From Austropuccinia psidii (Eukaryota; Basidiomycota; Pucciniomycetes; Pucciniales; Sphaerophragmiaceae): a DNA stretch of 64,000 nt. Location: NCBI GenBank assembly GCA_023105745.1, contig JALGQZ010000019.1, forward strand, positions 4,588,001 through 4,652,000. Reading direction: 5' to 3'. Positions 36,443 through 49,459 of the stretch are shown piece by piece (positions within the stretch are counted from its first letter, which is position 1; each line of letters opens with the position of its first letter). Under the pieces are notes generated by a model, which saw only the letters and a program-made list of their open reading frames with translations, ran no database searches and had not been told where the DNA came from. The translations under genes and the position numbers were made by a program.

Positions 36443-39400
36443 TCAATTTGTCCAAATACCATGATTCTCCTCTCTTGATGTTGGAATACAGTATTTGAGA
36501 GACTTCCATTGCTCTTTGTCTTCAATTATTATTTGAGGAGGAGGCTCTTGATTCCAAGTTGGGATTTTTGATATTTTGACTGATTCAAGAACGGAAGTAT
36601 TGGATACTGGGTGGATGGATTTCCATTGAGATGGAAGCTTGAGATTGTAGGCACAATTACTGACTTTCTTCAAGATTGGAAAAGGACCTGACCATATTTC
36701 TGACAGTCTTTTGGTAAATTTCGTTTATTTGATGTTCTTGGAGGAAAGAAATACCATGTTAGCCAGATTGAAAACAGCTGGACTCACTCTACTTTTATCT
36801 GCATACCTCTTAAACCTGTTTATGGAAACTTCAAGTTATCTCTTGACATTGTGCTGTACTGATTGGATTTTTGTTGATAAATTTCCAGAAGGAGTGTCTT
36901 TAGTAATGTTAACTGAGTAAAAATGAGGATCTCTTCCATAAACAGTGGAAAACGGTGGTTGTTTTGTTGAAGAGTGGTCAGAGTTATTGTAAGAAAATTC
37001 AGCCAGAGGGAGCCATGTGTTGCAATCATATTGATAATAGCTAACATACATCCAAAGGTACTTTTCTAGTATATTATTTACCCTCTCTGTCTATCAATAA
37101 GCTTCAGGATGATAATCAGCTGGAAGATCTCTTGAAATCTTGAGCTGAGGACATCAATTGATCCCGAAAAAAGAAAAAAAGGGAGAAACTCTATTACTGA
37201 AAACTCTTGAAGGGAGGCCATGCTTCAAGAAAATATTCTTGATAAATAAATGGGATAAATATAGTGAAGCTATTGAAGACGTTGTTGGAATGAAAACTGC
37301 CATTTTTGACAATCTTTCCACTATGACATGGATTTAGTCACAGGAATTGGAAAGTGAAAATTGAGTGATGAAGTCCATTGAAAGAAAAATCCAAGGATAA
37401 TCTAGAATAGGAAAAGGTTTGAGGAGTCCAAACTTCTTGTGATGAATATTCTTATTTCTTGAACACTGTTTCCAGGATGAAATGTAATCCTTGTTAAGTT
37501 TAGTCATGCCCGAATAGTGAAAATCCCACTTGACAAGCTTGAGGATGAACAATACTGAGTTAAAGTGTGGGGTCATTTGGGACCACCACCCATTCTTTGA
37601 ATAAAATAAGTTGGGAGAACGAATCAAGAGAATAATCTTGTGGAGATTTTACCTTTACCCAAATCTTGAAGTATACTTCTATATTGAGAATCTTTCCATA
37701 ATGCCTTTTGAATTGATTCAATAAAATTTGAAAATGATTCCACATTGACTGAAAAGAATTTTGAGGCTTGAATTTCATCTTTCTTCATTGTTTTCTGATA
37801 ATTCCTCATGTTCTTGCTTTTGAAATCCTCCCCCTCTCTGGGTAAACATCATCCTGACCTTACAAAGCATCAAGGAGGGTTTTCAGGAAGCCAGGGTGGT
37901 AGGTGATTGTGAAATGAAATTCTCAAAGGAATTCAACCCAATGGGCTTGATGGTGAGTGATAATGGTTGAGGAAATGAATTATTGAAGTGATAAGGTATT
38001 GGTGAGGACTTCAAAAGAGGAAGAAAGAGAGAGAAGAAAAGCTCTCCAGAGCTTGAGATCCCAGACTATGCTAAGGAGCTCCTTGTAGTGAATATAATAA
38101 TGGAGCTCTTCTGGAAGAAGATTGCAGCTATCAAATGCAATGGGATGTTTTCCTGATTCAGACAACTGACTCAGTATAGCACTCAAGGCATAATATTCTG
38201 CATCAATCTCAACAATGGTGGGTAGAGAAGGATTAAAGTATGAAAGGATTGGCATACAAAGCCTCTTTTAATCAATTAAAATTTTTAAGAGCTTCCTATT
38301 TGAGGGGAAAAAATTAATCTTGAAGAATTTTGTGAGTGAATTAATAGTCTTTGAATAATTCTTAATGAAACAGAAGTTGAGTTTTTCAAAACCAAGGAAT
38401 TATTGAAGAGCCTTGAGATTTCTTGAAGGAGGCCAATTGAGAATTTTCTGGACTTTTTCTTGGTCCATCTTGAGGCCTTCAGAAGAAACAACATAAGCTG
38501 AATATTTCACATCTGAGAAATTGAACAGGCATTTGGACTCCTTAAAAAAGATTATTGGCTCTAAGTCTGGCAAGAACAGTGGACACATGAGTGTCATTTT
38601 CTTCCTCAGACTTGGAACAAAACCATAATATAGTCTAAACAAAAAAATACACGAAAATCTAGAATATCAGATAAAATATCTTGAAATAATTGTTAACACA
38701 GGAAGGAGCATTGGTGAGTCCAAATGGCATAACCAAATACTCAAAACTGCCATATTTAGTTCTAAAAGCTGTCAAATTTTCATCACCTTCCATGATTCTG
38801 AAAAGGTTATATGCCCCACACAAATCAATCTTGGAGAAGATAGAAGAACCATTACAACCAGGAATAAGCTTATTAATAGGAGGAACTGGATATTTGTTCT
38901 TCCTAGTAACAGGATTGTGTTTGTGGTCATCAACACACAAACAGAGGCCACCAATCTTCTTTTTGAAAAAGAGGACAGGTGCTCCTGTTGAAGAGGAGCT
39001 TGGCCAGAGGAAACCTTTCTCTACATTCTCTTAAATTTAGGCCCTGAGTGTATCTGACTCTTGGTTTGATAAAGAGGAGATCCCCCAACCTGAGGTAGAG
39101 ACCCCTCCAGCTCAATATGATGATCAAAGGCATGGCAAGGATGAAGTTTCTCTGATTTCAACTTGGAAAATACATCCAAATAATGGTGATAAGCAGAAGG
39201 AACAACCTTCATCACAGTTTCTATTTTATCTGGCTTTTCCTTCTAGATGATAGTAGTGACTGATGGGAATTAAAAGAAGAAATATGGACAGAAGATGGGA
39301 ATGATGTTGTTCTACAATCACCACCAAGAGCTGCACATGATTTGGAAGAAGAAAAGTCATTAATGAAATATTTAGAAGGATCATAATTGGGGGCCTTAGA

Positions 39401-39448
39401 GGTATTTTTATATACCCAAAAGACCACAAATGATAAATTAAAATACAA
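36443..39448 (-). pseudogene. gypsy A pol remnant: linker, RT, RNase H, integrase
   Basis: Fragments in several frames read, in element order: the protease-RT linker at 39448-39021; RT at about 38940-38285 with [20 protein letters not shown] and [10 protein letters not shown]; RNase H at 38255-37930 with IDAEYYALSAILSQ; integrase zinc and core at about 37800-37330 with SRNKNIHHKK and LSMDFITQ; late core at 37051-36820 with WLPLAEFSYNNSDHSSTKQ; and a C-terminal part at 36673-36443 with LPSQWKSIHPV. The RT active site reads Leu-Asp-Tyr at about 38.62 kb where LDD is needed, so one catalytic Asp is gone. Many frameshifts and stops mark it as a pseudogene. Confidence 0.8.
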
Positions 39449-39449
39449 A

Positions 39450-41158
39450 TATAAATAAAATAAATTTATTTATATTATAAAAATAAAAATATAAATACAA
39501 ATTTATATTCAAAAGTCAAAATTGAATTATAATTTAAAAATAAAGTTACAATAAAATTTAAAATTATGAAAATTCATTTTTACTTGTAAAAATTAAGTAA
39601 AAATGAGTTTTTAATAAAAATTATGAAATTAAAATATCTTTGGTAAAAATTTATATAAAATAAATTATAAATTTTTATCCAATAAAGAAACATATAGAAT
39701 TTATTTCACCATTTGATTCCTTATAAAAAATTAGGTGGGGTCACCTCTGAGTGAAATTTTTGTAACTCAACTCTAAATAAGCTTAAATTAAGTTTTCAGT
39801 ATTTGCAATAAGAAAATTGAAAATCCTCAAAACATTAATTTAATTCACACCACATGTGGTGTTAACCATCAATTTCTGTGTTAAAATTGAGGTGTTGTGT
39901 TTGGTTTAGAAGTTATGAGGAATAGAAGTATTTTCAATTGAAGTAAATTGAAATGTCAAAATGTGCATGTGTATGACATAAGTGAACTTTGATTTACATA
40001 TGAAGTATCAATTATTACTGTATTGTACTGTAAAATTCAATTGAATTACATATGTAAATTACAAGTATAATACATGGTGAGGAATTAAAGGAAAAAATAA
40101 ATTGGAAAGATTAAAATTGGGGGGGGGGAAAGGAACTCTAGCTCTAAGGGGGAGCCAGACCCCCAAAATCCCTGCTGACAGGCGTGATATGTCAAATTTC
40201 ATGCAAAGGTTCATCACTTTTGGCCTGGAATTGAGTCACAGGGTCTGTGACTCAATTGATGATGAGGTTTTGATACCAACCAGTGCAGTTTTAACTGTTG
40301 CCAAGAGGGTAAAACTACCCTTCAGTTAAAACAATGTTAGTAAAAACAGCTTTAACTAATTTCTATGCCTCTTACACACATTCTGACGTGTTTTGAAGGC
40401 TCTAGACCAGGTATTGCTATAGTAATGGCTGATTTAAGGGTCTAAAATGGCTAAAAATTGCAAAAAATGGCTTAAACCAGCCCTTTTTTGGTCTAAACCA
40501 GGGTTCAATGATGCCATAGTTGGCTTTTCTGTTGTCAAAATGTTTTTCACAACTGAAAACATTAAAATTTACTTTTCAAGTAAGAAAATTGATGGCTATA
40601 AAAGAATGTCTTCTTTGCCCCACTTTTCTCTTCATGTTAGAATCTTTTACTTTTATAATTAGTTTAAACACTGTTAAACCAATCAATAACAGATTCCAAC
40701 CACCCTTTTTAAAACATTTTTGAACCTTTTAACCATGTGAAAAAATCATTATAATCATTTTTTGTAACTCTTATAATCATTTTTACCCCTGAACCACCCC
40801 AAAAGTGAATCAAAGCATCTTTGATCACTGTAAACTTTGTCACTTTGTTTCCAAATTCGCTCTTGTCACTTGTTGGATGTTTTCTCTTTAAAAATCTTTT
40901 TAAAGACTTTGTTCTTGAACTAATTTCTGGCAGTTCTTTGCTCAATTGATTCCAATTGAGATTGCTCTTGAAGAAATTTCTTTTGTAGCCTTAAATATCT
41001 CTTGTAGAGTATTTTTGCAATAAATTATTATTGTTGGTAAAACAATAAATCTTTATAATATTATTGTTTTATAATAATAAGGTTATGAACAATAAAACTG
41101 GCGTTTTTTATTTTAAGAATAATATTCCTTACTATTTTTAATTGATTTTTACCTTATA
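39450..41158. other. 1.7-kb segment of unknown origin between the halves of element A
   Basis: Removing element B leaves this segment between the protease end (51640) and the linker (39448) of element A, where related elements would have continuous coding sequence. It is therefore probably an earlier insertion such as a solo LTR. It is AT-rich at both ends, carries a G run near 40120 and contains no conserved reading frame. The frame at 40102-40329 has no recognisable domain. Confidence 0.4.
40229..40257. repeat. perfect 13-bp inverted repeat containing TGAGTCA/TGACTCA
   Basis: AATTGAGTCACAG at 40229-40241 and CTGTGACTCAATT at 40245-40257 are exact reverse complements with a 3-base loop. Each arm holds an AP-1/Gcn4-type TGA(G/C)TCA heptamer. 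It could be a regulatory dyad of an LTR or a simple hairpin. Confidence 0.7.
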
Positions 41159-41163
41159 CAAAT
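41159..41163 (+). repeat. target-site duplication of gypsy B, left (CAAAT)
   Basis: CAAAT directly precedes the TG of the left LTR and recurs directly after the right LTR at 51635-51639. Confidence 0.85.
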
Positions 41164-43071
41164 TGTAAGATGTGACTATGAAACTGATGATAATATCACT
41201 ATTAATCAACAGTACTGTGTCTGTTCTTATGAAATATAATAATAAAATATTATTATAACCACAATTAAATAATTAAAGAATTCTTTCTTTCATGTGTTAA
41301 GCACTACTAGTGACTTTAACAGTGAGCAAGTAATTGTCTACTAGAATCAATTACAAGAAGATTTTAATAATAAAACTTGTTTTATCAAAATAATAAAATT
41401 CTTTTCATATATAATTATCTTGTGCAAGAACAATTATAATGATAATTCTTGAAGAAAATTATTTTTAGAGAAAAACTTCAAGAATTAAAGATAAATCACT
41501 CACTAATATTCCAAAGATCTTATTGAAAGATAAGATAGAGAGATTTGACGTGGAATTGTGGATTTTAAGGATCACAATGAATTTATAAGAGTATTACAAC
41601 AATATATAGTTGGATTCTATGATTTCACGTCTTTCTTATTGATTCTGGAAGAATAAAAACACTTAAGATTAGCTTTAACTAATACTTACTTGTTGGTAAC
41701 AATAATATAAATGATAATAAGATGATTATCTGGAAAAAACAGCAAGAGGAGGCCTCTTTTAAGTCAATAACAGCTCATAGAGGCGTGCCATGGAGCAAAC
41801 TGAAAAACCAGTGAGTGAGAAAACAAGAAACCGTTTTGGATTATTGATTGCATCATCTGTTGTCATGTAAGATTATCATAATTACTTAATTGATGCTTTT
41901 ATGTGACTACCAACCCCAATATGGTAAAGAATAGAAGGAGTAACATCTGTAAATCTTGTTTTATTCCAAAATAATGATTGATTTCCCAAGGTTATCAATG
42001 TTATTGACAATTTAATCACAGGCTGTATTTACTGTGAATTTTTGAAGATTCAGTGTTTCACGTAGAATAACCAATAATGGACTGTAAGTAAAACATTTAA
42101 TTTTACTAGTAAAACTGTAATTCCTTTTGGTTGTACCATAGATAATACAGTTCTAAATTGGTCCTGAAATTTCCAGAAAGATTCATTAAGAATTGTATTT
42201 TAATGAATTTTTGAAGTTTTTACCTCATTTCTACGTAGAATTGCAAATATCAGTGTTTGACTGGTTGCTATGAGGTAAATCAATGGATACAAGTCCAAAA
42301 AGGGTTTTAATTACTCTTTTGGGGTTTATCCATGGAAAGTCATTAGTAATTGACATGGTTACAGGAGTGTAAGTAGCTCTTTACCTCCTTGGCACGTCAA
42401 AAATAGCAGGTTATTTGCTATTTTCCGGTGTTTTACAGTAGTTGTAACTTGGTAACCAAGTTCCCAAAGAGGTTTAGTTTACCAATTGGGTCGAGATCAG
42501 CCATGGAACCAAGCTTTGGAGCTATCCACGCCTCTGGGGCCTCAGAAGTTGGGTACCCTGGCTCTCTTTGATGTGTTTTGTCCCCCTTGCTTATTTTTCA
42601 CGTCAAAATAGTAATTTAAGCTTGAAGTGAGATATCCACTATGGGTGTACCAAAAGTCCATGTAAGAATACCATGATATTAAGTGCTCAAACCATGCATA
42701 ACACTATTCTTAGTGTATATGTAACATGGGATTTCACACTTTCCCATTATTTTGTTGTGAAATTAAGAAAAACAAAAATTTTCACGGATCTTTTATATGG
42801 TATTGAAGTATTTTCCATTTTACCACCTCAAAGAGTTAATTTGAGCTTATTCCCTCTATCGAGCTACCCTAGGTGAATTTTTGTGTAGAATCCAAATCTG
42901 GCCTTAAATCCATGGATTTACTTACTCAATAAAAAGTTATTCATCTTTGCTGAAATCAAAAATGATGAATTTTGGATATATGCATGACTTATGAGTTATG
43001 CATAATTCAAAATTTCTTTTTAAGATAATTGTGGCCTATTTGGGTATGTAAAATATACCTCAAGGCTCACA
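41164..43071 (-). repeat. gypsy B 3' LTR (left)
   Basis: 1908 bp, starting TGTAAGATG and ending CTCAAGGCTCACA on the plus strand. It is similar along its whole length to 49715-51634. The TG...CA ends and flanking CAAAT define it. It is long for a gypsy LTR and has no significant reading frame. Confidence 0.88.
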
Positions 43072-43083
43072 TTCCCTCCCACC
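43072..43083 (-). other. polypurine tract of gypsy B
   Basis: In element sense GGTGGGAGGGAA directly abuts the TG of the 3' LTR. Confidence 0.75.
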
Positions 43084-43204
43084 ACAAAATAAAATGGTAC
43101 TACAATTTTATCAATGATAGAAATAATAAAAAGCCCCAAAGGGGGGTTAATGTCCACTGTCCAACCTCTTTGAATTACTCAGATCAAGTAATTTAGAGCA
43201 CATT

Positions 43205-43379
43205 CATAGACATATTCAGGCTTGTGGCCTTCTTCCATGTCTAAATCTTCTCAAGAGTTTATCTGAGTCAGGTATATCTGATTCTGCCAGCCATTCATCT
43301 TCATGTACTGGATATCTATATCTGACAAGATATTCTCTCTGATTTTTACCCCTAAGTCTCCTTTCTTTAATGACTTTCT
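43205..43379 (-). pseudogene. chromodomain-like tail of gypsy B, out of frame
   Basis: Shifted minus-strand frames downstream of the integrase stop read REYLVRYRYP, then EDEWLAES and LLRRFRHGRRP. This is typical of the chromodomain-like end of fungal gypsy integrases, which can bind histone marks and guide integration. The break coincides with an A-run at 43382-43391, consistent with a homopolymer indel. Confidence 0.55.
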
Positions 43380-44075
43380 TTATCTTTTTTTTTCATTCTG
43401 TTCCACTGGTGGGTCAGTTAAAGCAGTTGGGTTCCTTAGAGGAAACAATTCTTTATCAGCTGGTTGATAAGGTTTTCTCAAGCTGACTGGAAAAGTGGGG
43501 TGTTTATTTTCCAATTCACCACTCAATTCCACTTGAACTGCATTGGTTCCATGTAAGGCAACAATAACAAAAGGTCCTACATAAGAATCTTTAAGTTTCT
43601 TTGGGCCTTTGATATTATTAAAATTCAAGATTGAAACTAAAACTAAGTCCCCTACTTTGAAGGCTGGTACTTTATGACTCTTGTCCCACTTCTGTTTTGC
43701 ATAATTAAAAGCATCATCAATACTTTGTTTTGCATGAAGTCTTACTTTTTCAAGCATTATTTTGAAGCTGGAAGCTGTAGGATGAATTTCAATCAAGTCT
43801 TTCCTCAGTGTGTCTGCTGGGAGTCTTGGATTCCATCCTTTCTCCAACATAGCAGGAGTTTGTCCTGTGGAAGAATGGACTGATGTCTTATATGCCAATT
43901 CTAATTCAGGTATCAGAGTGCACCAGTCATGGGTAAAGGCATCTGAGTCTTTGAATTCTAGCCCATAAGCACAAAATCTCCTGATCATGTCTTCTAAAGC
44001 TTGAATCATACTCTCTGATAGCCCATCTGTCTGAGGGTGATATGATGTAGAGAATGATAACTTAGTCCCAAACAA
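43380..44075 (-). pseudogene. gypsy B integrase, C-terminal half
   Basis: 231 codons begin with the late catalytic core ([12 protein letters not shown], containing the third catalytic Glu) and continue through [15 protein letters not shown] to the GPY/F-like region ([17 protein letters not shown]). The frame differs from the preceding integrase segment at about 44.1 kb, so a frameshift separates them. DNA joining in the nucleus would need both halves. In related elements the position of Ser in LSES is usually Arg (inference from memory). Confidence 0.85.
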
Positions 44076-44917
44076 TCTATGAAGATTGATCCAAAGTGCA
44101 GATGTGAACTTGGATCTCTGTCACTTATGATATTCTTAAAAAATCCTGTATGAGAAATAACTCGACTCCATAGAAGAAGAGCTGTGTCCATAGCAGTGTC
44201 ATCCTTATGACATGGTAAGAATATGGGAGTCTTGCTATATCTGTCTACAATGACTAAACAAGCATTATAACTTTTGTCACCACCTGGAGGAAGTGCTGTG
44301 ACCCAATCCATGTGAACAACTTCCCATCGGGATTTTGGTTCTGGAATATGGATCATAAGTCCAGATTTCTTGCCTGTACTCCTGTTTGATTTTTGGCATC
44401 TGTCACAGGTGTGGCAATATTCAATGGTTTCTTTTCTCCAAGATGGCCACCATGCACAGTTCTTTACTTTTTCAAGGGTTCTGTCTTCTGACAGGTGTCC
44501 AGAGTAGATGCTATGATGGCATTGATGAAAAATGGTATTAATAAGAAATCTTCTACACAATGTCATTACACAAGAATGTTTGGTTCTGTGGTAAATAATC
44601 CCATCAAACAAGTGAAATCTTCCTTCAGAATAGGAATTCCTCCAAACTTCATCTAGTGCATTGACCAAAGATGTATCTTTGCAGTCTTTATCTAATAAAG
44701 AAGTCAAGATATGGCAATTCTTGTCTTGCTTATAAGATTCTCTTACTTCTTCAAAGAATTCAGTCCCAATGTCAGTTATATTAATCCCTTCAATTGGAAT
44801 CTGTGGTTCAGCTTCCAAGGGTACATAAGCTGGGTTATCGGGAGTGTTGGCTAATGCCCACCTGCTAAGTCCATCAGCATTCTTGTGAATGTTTCCTGCT
44901 TTGTGGACTATAGTCAT
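44006..44917 (-). pseudogene. gypsy B RNase H end, integrase zinc domain and first core half
   Basis: 303 codons. The start ([17 protein letters not shown]) closes the RNase H domain. An HHCC zinc motif follows (HHSIYSGH ... CHTCDRC), then the core with [14 protein letters not shown] (first Asp) and IISDRD (second Asp). After SDRDP the sequence becomes nonsense (SSHLHFGS) because of a frameshift, and the true frame resumes at about 44075. A second frame change lies between 44917 and 44977. Confidence 0.85.
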
Positions 44918-44976
44918 GTTTCCTCTATATTCCTGAATGGCTATTTCCCATTACAACATGTGTCTGTTGGGAGTTT

Positions 44977-46860
44977 TCATGTTAAGAAGTGTTTTAATGC
45001 ATCACAGTCAGTTATCACTTCAAAAACACTGCCATCAAGATAATGGTGTAATTTCTCAAGTGCCCATACCAAACATAAGCACTCCATTTGGCTTGCACCA
45101 TATCTGGCTTCTGTTGGTTTGATTTGCCTTGAGATGTAGCAAACTGGTCCTTCTGTAGGTTTGTCATCAATAATTTGGACTTGATGTAGGGCTGCCCCTA
45201 ATCCATCCCCACATGTATCAATGTACACTTTAAAAGGAATATTCCAGTCAGGCATGAGGACTAAAGGTGCTTCTGTAAGAGCTCTCCTTATCTTCTCATA
45301 AGCTTTAATGCTCTCCTGTGTCATCTCAAATACAGTCTGTTGATCACATATTCTATAAAGTGACTTGGCTAGAATTGCAAAGTCTTTCAAGTGTTGCCTA
45401 GAATAATTGGCAAACCCAAGAAAAGACATCATTTCTGTTTTATTTTTGGGTATTGGCTTAAGTAACACTGCTGCTACTTTGTTTTTGTCAATACCCAAGC
45501 TTAAACCACAAACAATATTTCCTAATGCTTTGAGTTCTTCAAAATCAAAATTGCATTTCTTAAGTGAAATTTTCATGTTCACTTCTGCAACTTTGTGAAG
45601 TACTCTTGCAAGTCTTTCAAGGTGCAAAGACCATGAATCAGGACATATGATGATATCATCAATATAAATGATAAGCCATCCTTCAGACAATTCTGTTGGA
45701 AAGATTGTGTTCATCATTCTTTGATAATGGGATGGAGCATTTTTAATGCCAAATGGCATTATAAGATACTCATAAATACCACAGTGAGGGGTAATTCTAA
45801 GTAATTTCTTAGCTTTAGGCATCAAAACATTCTGATGGAAACCTTTCAATGCATCCATTGATGTTATATACTTGGATTTAGACAATTGAGTCAAGGTTTC
45901 TTGAATTCTAGGGATTGGATACCTATCTGGAACTGTGTAGGTATTCAATGCTCTGAAATCTCCAACCATTCTTAACTTGTCATTATGCCATGCAATAATA
46001 CCACGTGTTGTCACGTCAACTTCCTCATTATGGACTACTTTTCTTAGTAAACCAAGTTTGATTAACTCTTGGATATTTTTTTCCAAGGCTTCTCTAGCTC
46101 TGGGACTGGCTGGATAAGCTGTTCTTTGAAGTACTGGAGGATATGGCCTGTCAATATTAAGAGTAATATCAACTTCATGTCCCCTTATAGCACCTAATGG
46201 TTCATTATCAGAGGCAAATGCATTTTTGTATGTGTATAACACATTAATAAGTTCATTCCTTATTTTTGGTGACAATGATGGATTAATTTGTGCTTCAACA
46301 AATTGATTAAACACGAATTCATTTTTGTAAGTAACCTTGACAGAAGATACTACAGATATTTGTTTTGGCATATTGGAAAAAGCAAATCTTTGTCTCTTGT
46401 TATCCCCAATTGTGAAATATCTGTCTTTATGGTTATTTATGTTGATACCATAGATATTCAAGTAATCATTTCCAAGAATGATATGCTGAGATGTGAAATT
46501 ATCCATTAAAACAATCTCAGTTTTCATCCTTACACTTCCTGCTGCGTGTGGAAATACACGATTAGTGTCAAATATACCCAAGGGGTACATATTGTTACTG
46601 GCACTACCAAATTGCACACCTTCTATTGGTAATAGATGGTTTTTCAATTCAAGAAGTATAATTTGGAGATAATCTTTGCCCACACAAGTGCAAAATGCCA
46701 CTGTATCCAAATTTACTTTGGCTTCAATATCACTCATAAAAACTGATGTGATACAGGACGCTCCAGCAGTGTAACCCTTTCCTCTAGCAGGTTTTGTTTT
46801 ACACATTCTGGAATCTTGGATATTGATCAGGTTGCAGCAATTCTCACTGTACTGTGGCAA
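44977..46860 (-). pseudogene. gypsy B protease, reverse transcriptase and RNase H
   Basis: 627 codons. The retropepsin active site reads Asp-Thr-Val at residues 52-54 where DTG is required, so protease activity is probably lost. RT is well kept: MVGDFRALN, Asp336 in [17 protein letters not shown], and YIDD at 399-402. The RNase H start has an Asp in VYIDTCGDG and the block [12 protein letters not shown] before the stop. The frame is the same as the gag segments upstream, so gag and pol were one continuous frame. It is inactivated by the protease change and by downstream frameshifts. Confidence 0.9.
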
Positions 46861-46902
46861 GTGGGTATGGACTTTTGTGACCTCAAAGAAAGCTGAAATG
46901 TT

Positions 46903-48939
46903 TTAAATGGGATAGTCCTCCACTGGTGTATCTTCAGAGACTGCAGAATCTTGATCAGACTCTTCTTTCTCTTCAGTACACTGAATTTCTTCAATGACCT
47001 GAGCTTCATTGATTTTGTCTTTTTTGGTGCAAGTGTTTGCTAAATTTGTAGTACTTCCACATTTATGACACTTCAAGACAGGTCTTTCTGGTCTTTTATC
47101 CTCTCTGGGAATCTTTGGGATCATCTTGGATTCCACAGGGATTCTAGTCCAAGTTTTACCAATTCTTGTTCTGGTAATGATATCTTCCATTGCATTAATG
47201 TAGTCCTCTGTTGAACAGGGTTCTACACATCTGCTTTTGATAGAATGTTCCAGTTCTCCTCCACACTTTCTTAATATCTTCATATTAATGATAGTGTCAG
47301 ACATATCTGGGTGTAAAGCAGATAATCTGTCTTTTTGTTTGAAGAACCAAGTAAGTGGTTTATCTTTCTCTGAGTTAAAAATGGCACTTTCAAAAGAATT
47401 TTCCATTTTAAACCCCCAAGAATTGTTGGCCCATTTGGTAATCACTTCAGATTTCCACCAAGACCAATCATGTTTTCCATGATCCATCCTCATCTTGTAA
47501 TACCATTTCTTTTCAGTCCTGGTAAACAGAGAGTGTAATTTCCCCACTATGATTTCATCAGGTATATTAAAGTCTTCCTGTAACATATCAATAGTCCTGA
47601 TGAACTTAATATGGTTATATTCTCCTTCACCAGAGAATTTTGGCCATTCTTCTAATTTGGGAATATCTTTGACAGAGACAACATTTTCTCATAGAAGTGG
47701 GGTAAAACTTCCTTTAACAGAAGGTTTTTCTTCAGTCAAAGGTGTAGAATGTCTTGAAATATGTGGTTCATAATTTTTATGAATTTGTTCTACATTTGCA
47801 ATTATTTCATTCGTTAACTTCTACCTTTCACTGTCACTTTTTGTTGAATGTGTAGCAAACTGATTGGTATTTTCAACTATCTTCAAGACATGAGCTTTTA
47901 GAATCTTAAGTTGATCATTAATTTTAAAAATGGAAAGATTTTCCATTTCATCATTCTGAATCTGACATGTACTCTCAATTCTGCTACAAGCATTGGTAAT
48001 TGAATCAAATCTGGCATTTGTTAATTCATACCATTCAGTATATTTTTTGTCATTTATTTTTAATTCACTCATCTCCAATATGATTTTATTTAACTTTGCA
48101 TCACATTTGCCAAGATCTAAATCAATACTAGATTTAACAAAGTGTATTTCATCAATTACTTGCATGGAAAAGTCCTGTCCATCCTTTCTTGTTCCTTGGC
48201 TGTGAATTCCATGAGAGTTCTGGCCATGTTGAACACACTGTCCACTGCTGAAGGCTCAAATTTGGGGATCCTGTACCCTTGTGGGTAAGGTCTGTGCCAA
48301 TTGGCTTTGCCTTTGCCCTTTCCCTGATGGTTCTTGGGACCTCTCTGCTTCTTCTGAGGTCCTTTGGGCTTTTCTTTGGATACTTCTGGAGCTGGTTTGG
48401 AGCTGGTAGACGCCACTGGGGCCTCTGTATCCAAAGCTGGATTCATTTCCAGTTCCTTCTTCTGGTCTATGGATAAAAGACTTTGGTTCTTCAACCAATT
48501 CTTTATCTTTTTGACCTTGTCTTTGCAAGACAGGGGGCTCCATCCTCCTAAGAGTTCTATGGTCTTCTCCTGACCCAGAAAGCTGTTGATGTGTAAGTAG
48601 GAGTTCATGGCCCCCTACCAAAAGCTTGGGCATATTTCCCACTCCTCTTATTTGGCTTCTCTGAACCAATCCTTGTACTGGCATTGATATATTTCTATTG
48701 CTGCCACTTGAAAATGGTTCAGCCCTGGAAATATGGTCATGAATCAGTTCAGGCTCAGAATTCACGTCAAAATCTGTTGGTACAGAGGTTGGAGAATGGG
48801 GGGCAACTCTGGCATCCGTCAAATGAGTCTTTCTTGTGGAAGACTTGGAACTTCTGGATTTGGTCTTGCCTCTTCCTTTTCCACATCCATCTGGTTGGAC
48901 TGAATAGTTGCTTTCATTTCTGGTATGCACCATTTTCAC
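46903..48939 (-). pseudogene. gypsy B gag with four in-frame stops
   Basis: All segments are in one frame: 48939-48256 (227 codons, basic N-terminus with the SNYSVQPDG start), 48165-47821 (coiled-coil-like, Lys/Glu-rich), and 47586-46903 (capsid-like, Trp-rich, KKWYYKM and WSWWKSE). Stops fall at 48256-48258, 47821-47823, 47689-47691 and 46903-46905. The zinc knuckle near 47.07 kb reads CHKCGSTTNLANTC: the two first and last Cys are present but Asn stands where His is expected. After the last stop the frame continues directly into the protease. Gag would form the particle and bind RNA; this copy cannot without readthrough. Confidence 0.85.
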
Positions 48940-49459
48940 GTTAATTTAAAGATAAAAGGTGAAAATATAAGATAGAGTACACACCTTTTGGTGGTAATTT
49001 AGCCTTTTCTGAGTTAAATAAGATTCCTCTTTTAGCAATTTGCACCTCAATACTGTCTTCAGTTTCTGCTTCTGAAGATTATGGACTAGTGATATATCTC
49101 TTACTGAGTGTGTTGCCAGCTGCACAGTATTTGATTAAAGACACTAGCAAAAATTTTAAAAGAGAAAAAAATTATTTTTTATACTTTTCAAAATATTTTT
49201 AAAGATTTTTTATAAGTTTTAGATTTTTTAATATTAAAAAATTATTCCTTTTAAAGCAAAAAAACTAAAATTCAACATTTTGAATGAAAATTAATTCAGA
49301 GTTACTCAAAGAATAATTTTATAAGCTTTTGGATGTGAAAAAGCCACATGTAAAAACAGTATAAAATTAAACCAAATTCCTCAATGAAAAAGATTTCCAA
49401 AACAATTTCAAAAATAAGAATTATTTAAACATCAAAATGAAAGCAACAATTATTAAATT

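Noticed and set aside
48156..48608. 150-codon minus-strand frame overlapping the gypsy B gag
   Set aside because: The gag frame at 48256-48939 continues in frame, past single stops, into the later gag segments and pol; this frame does not. It is a shifted reading of the same sequence.
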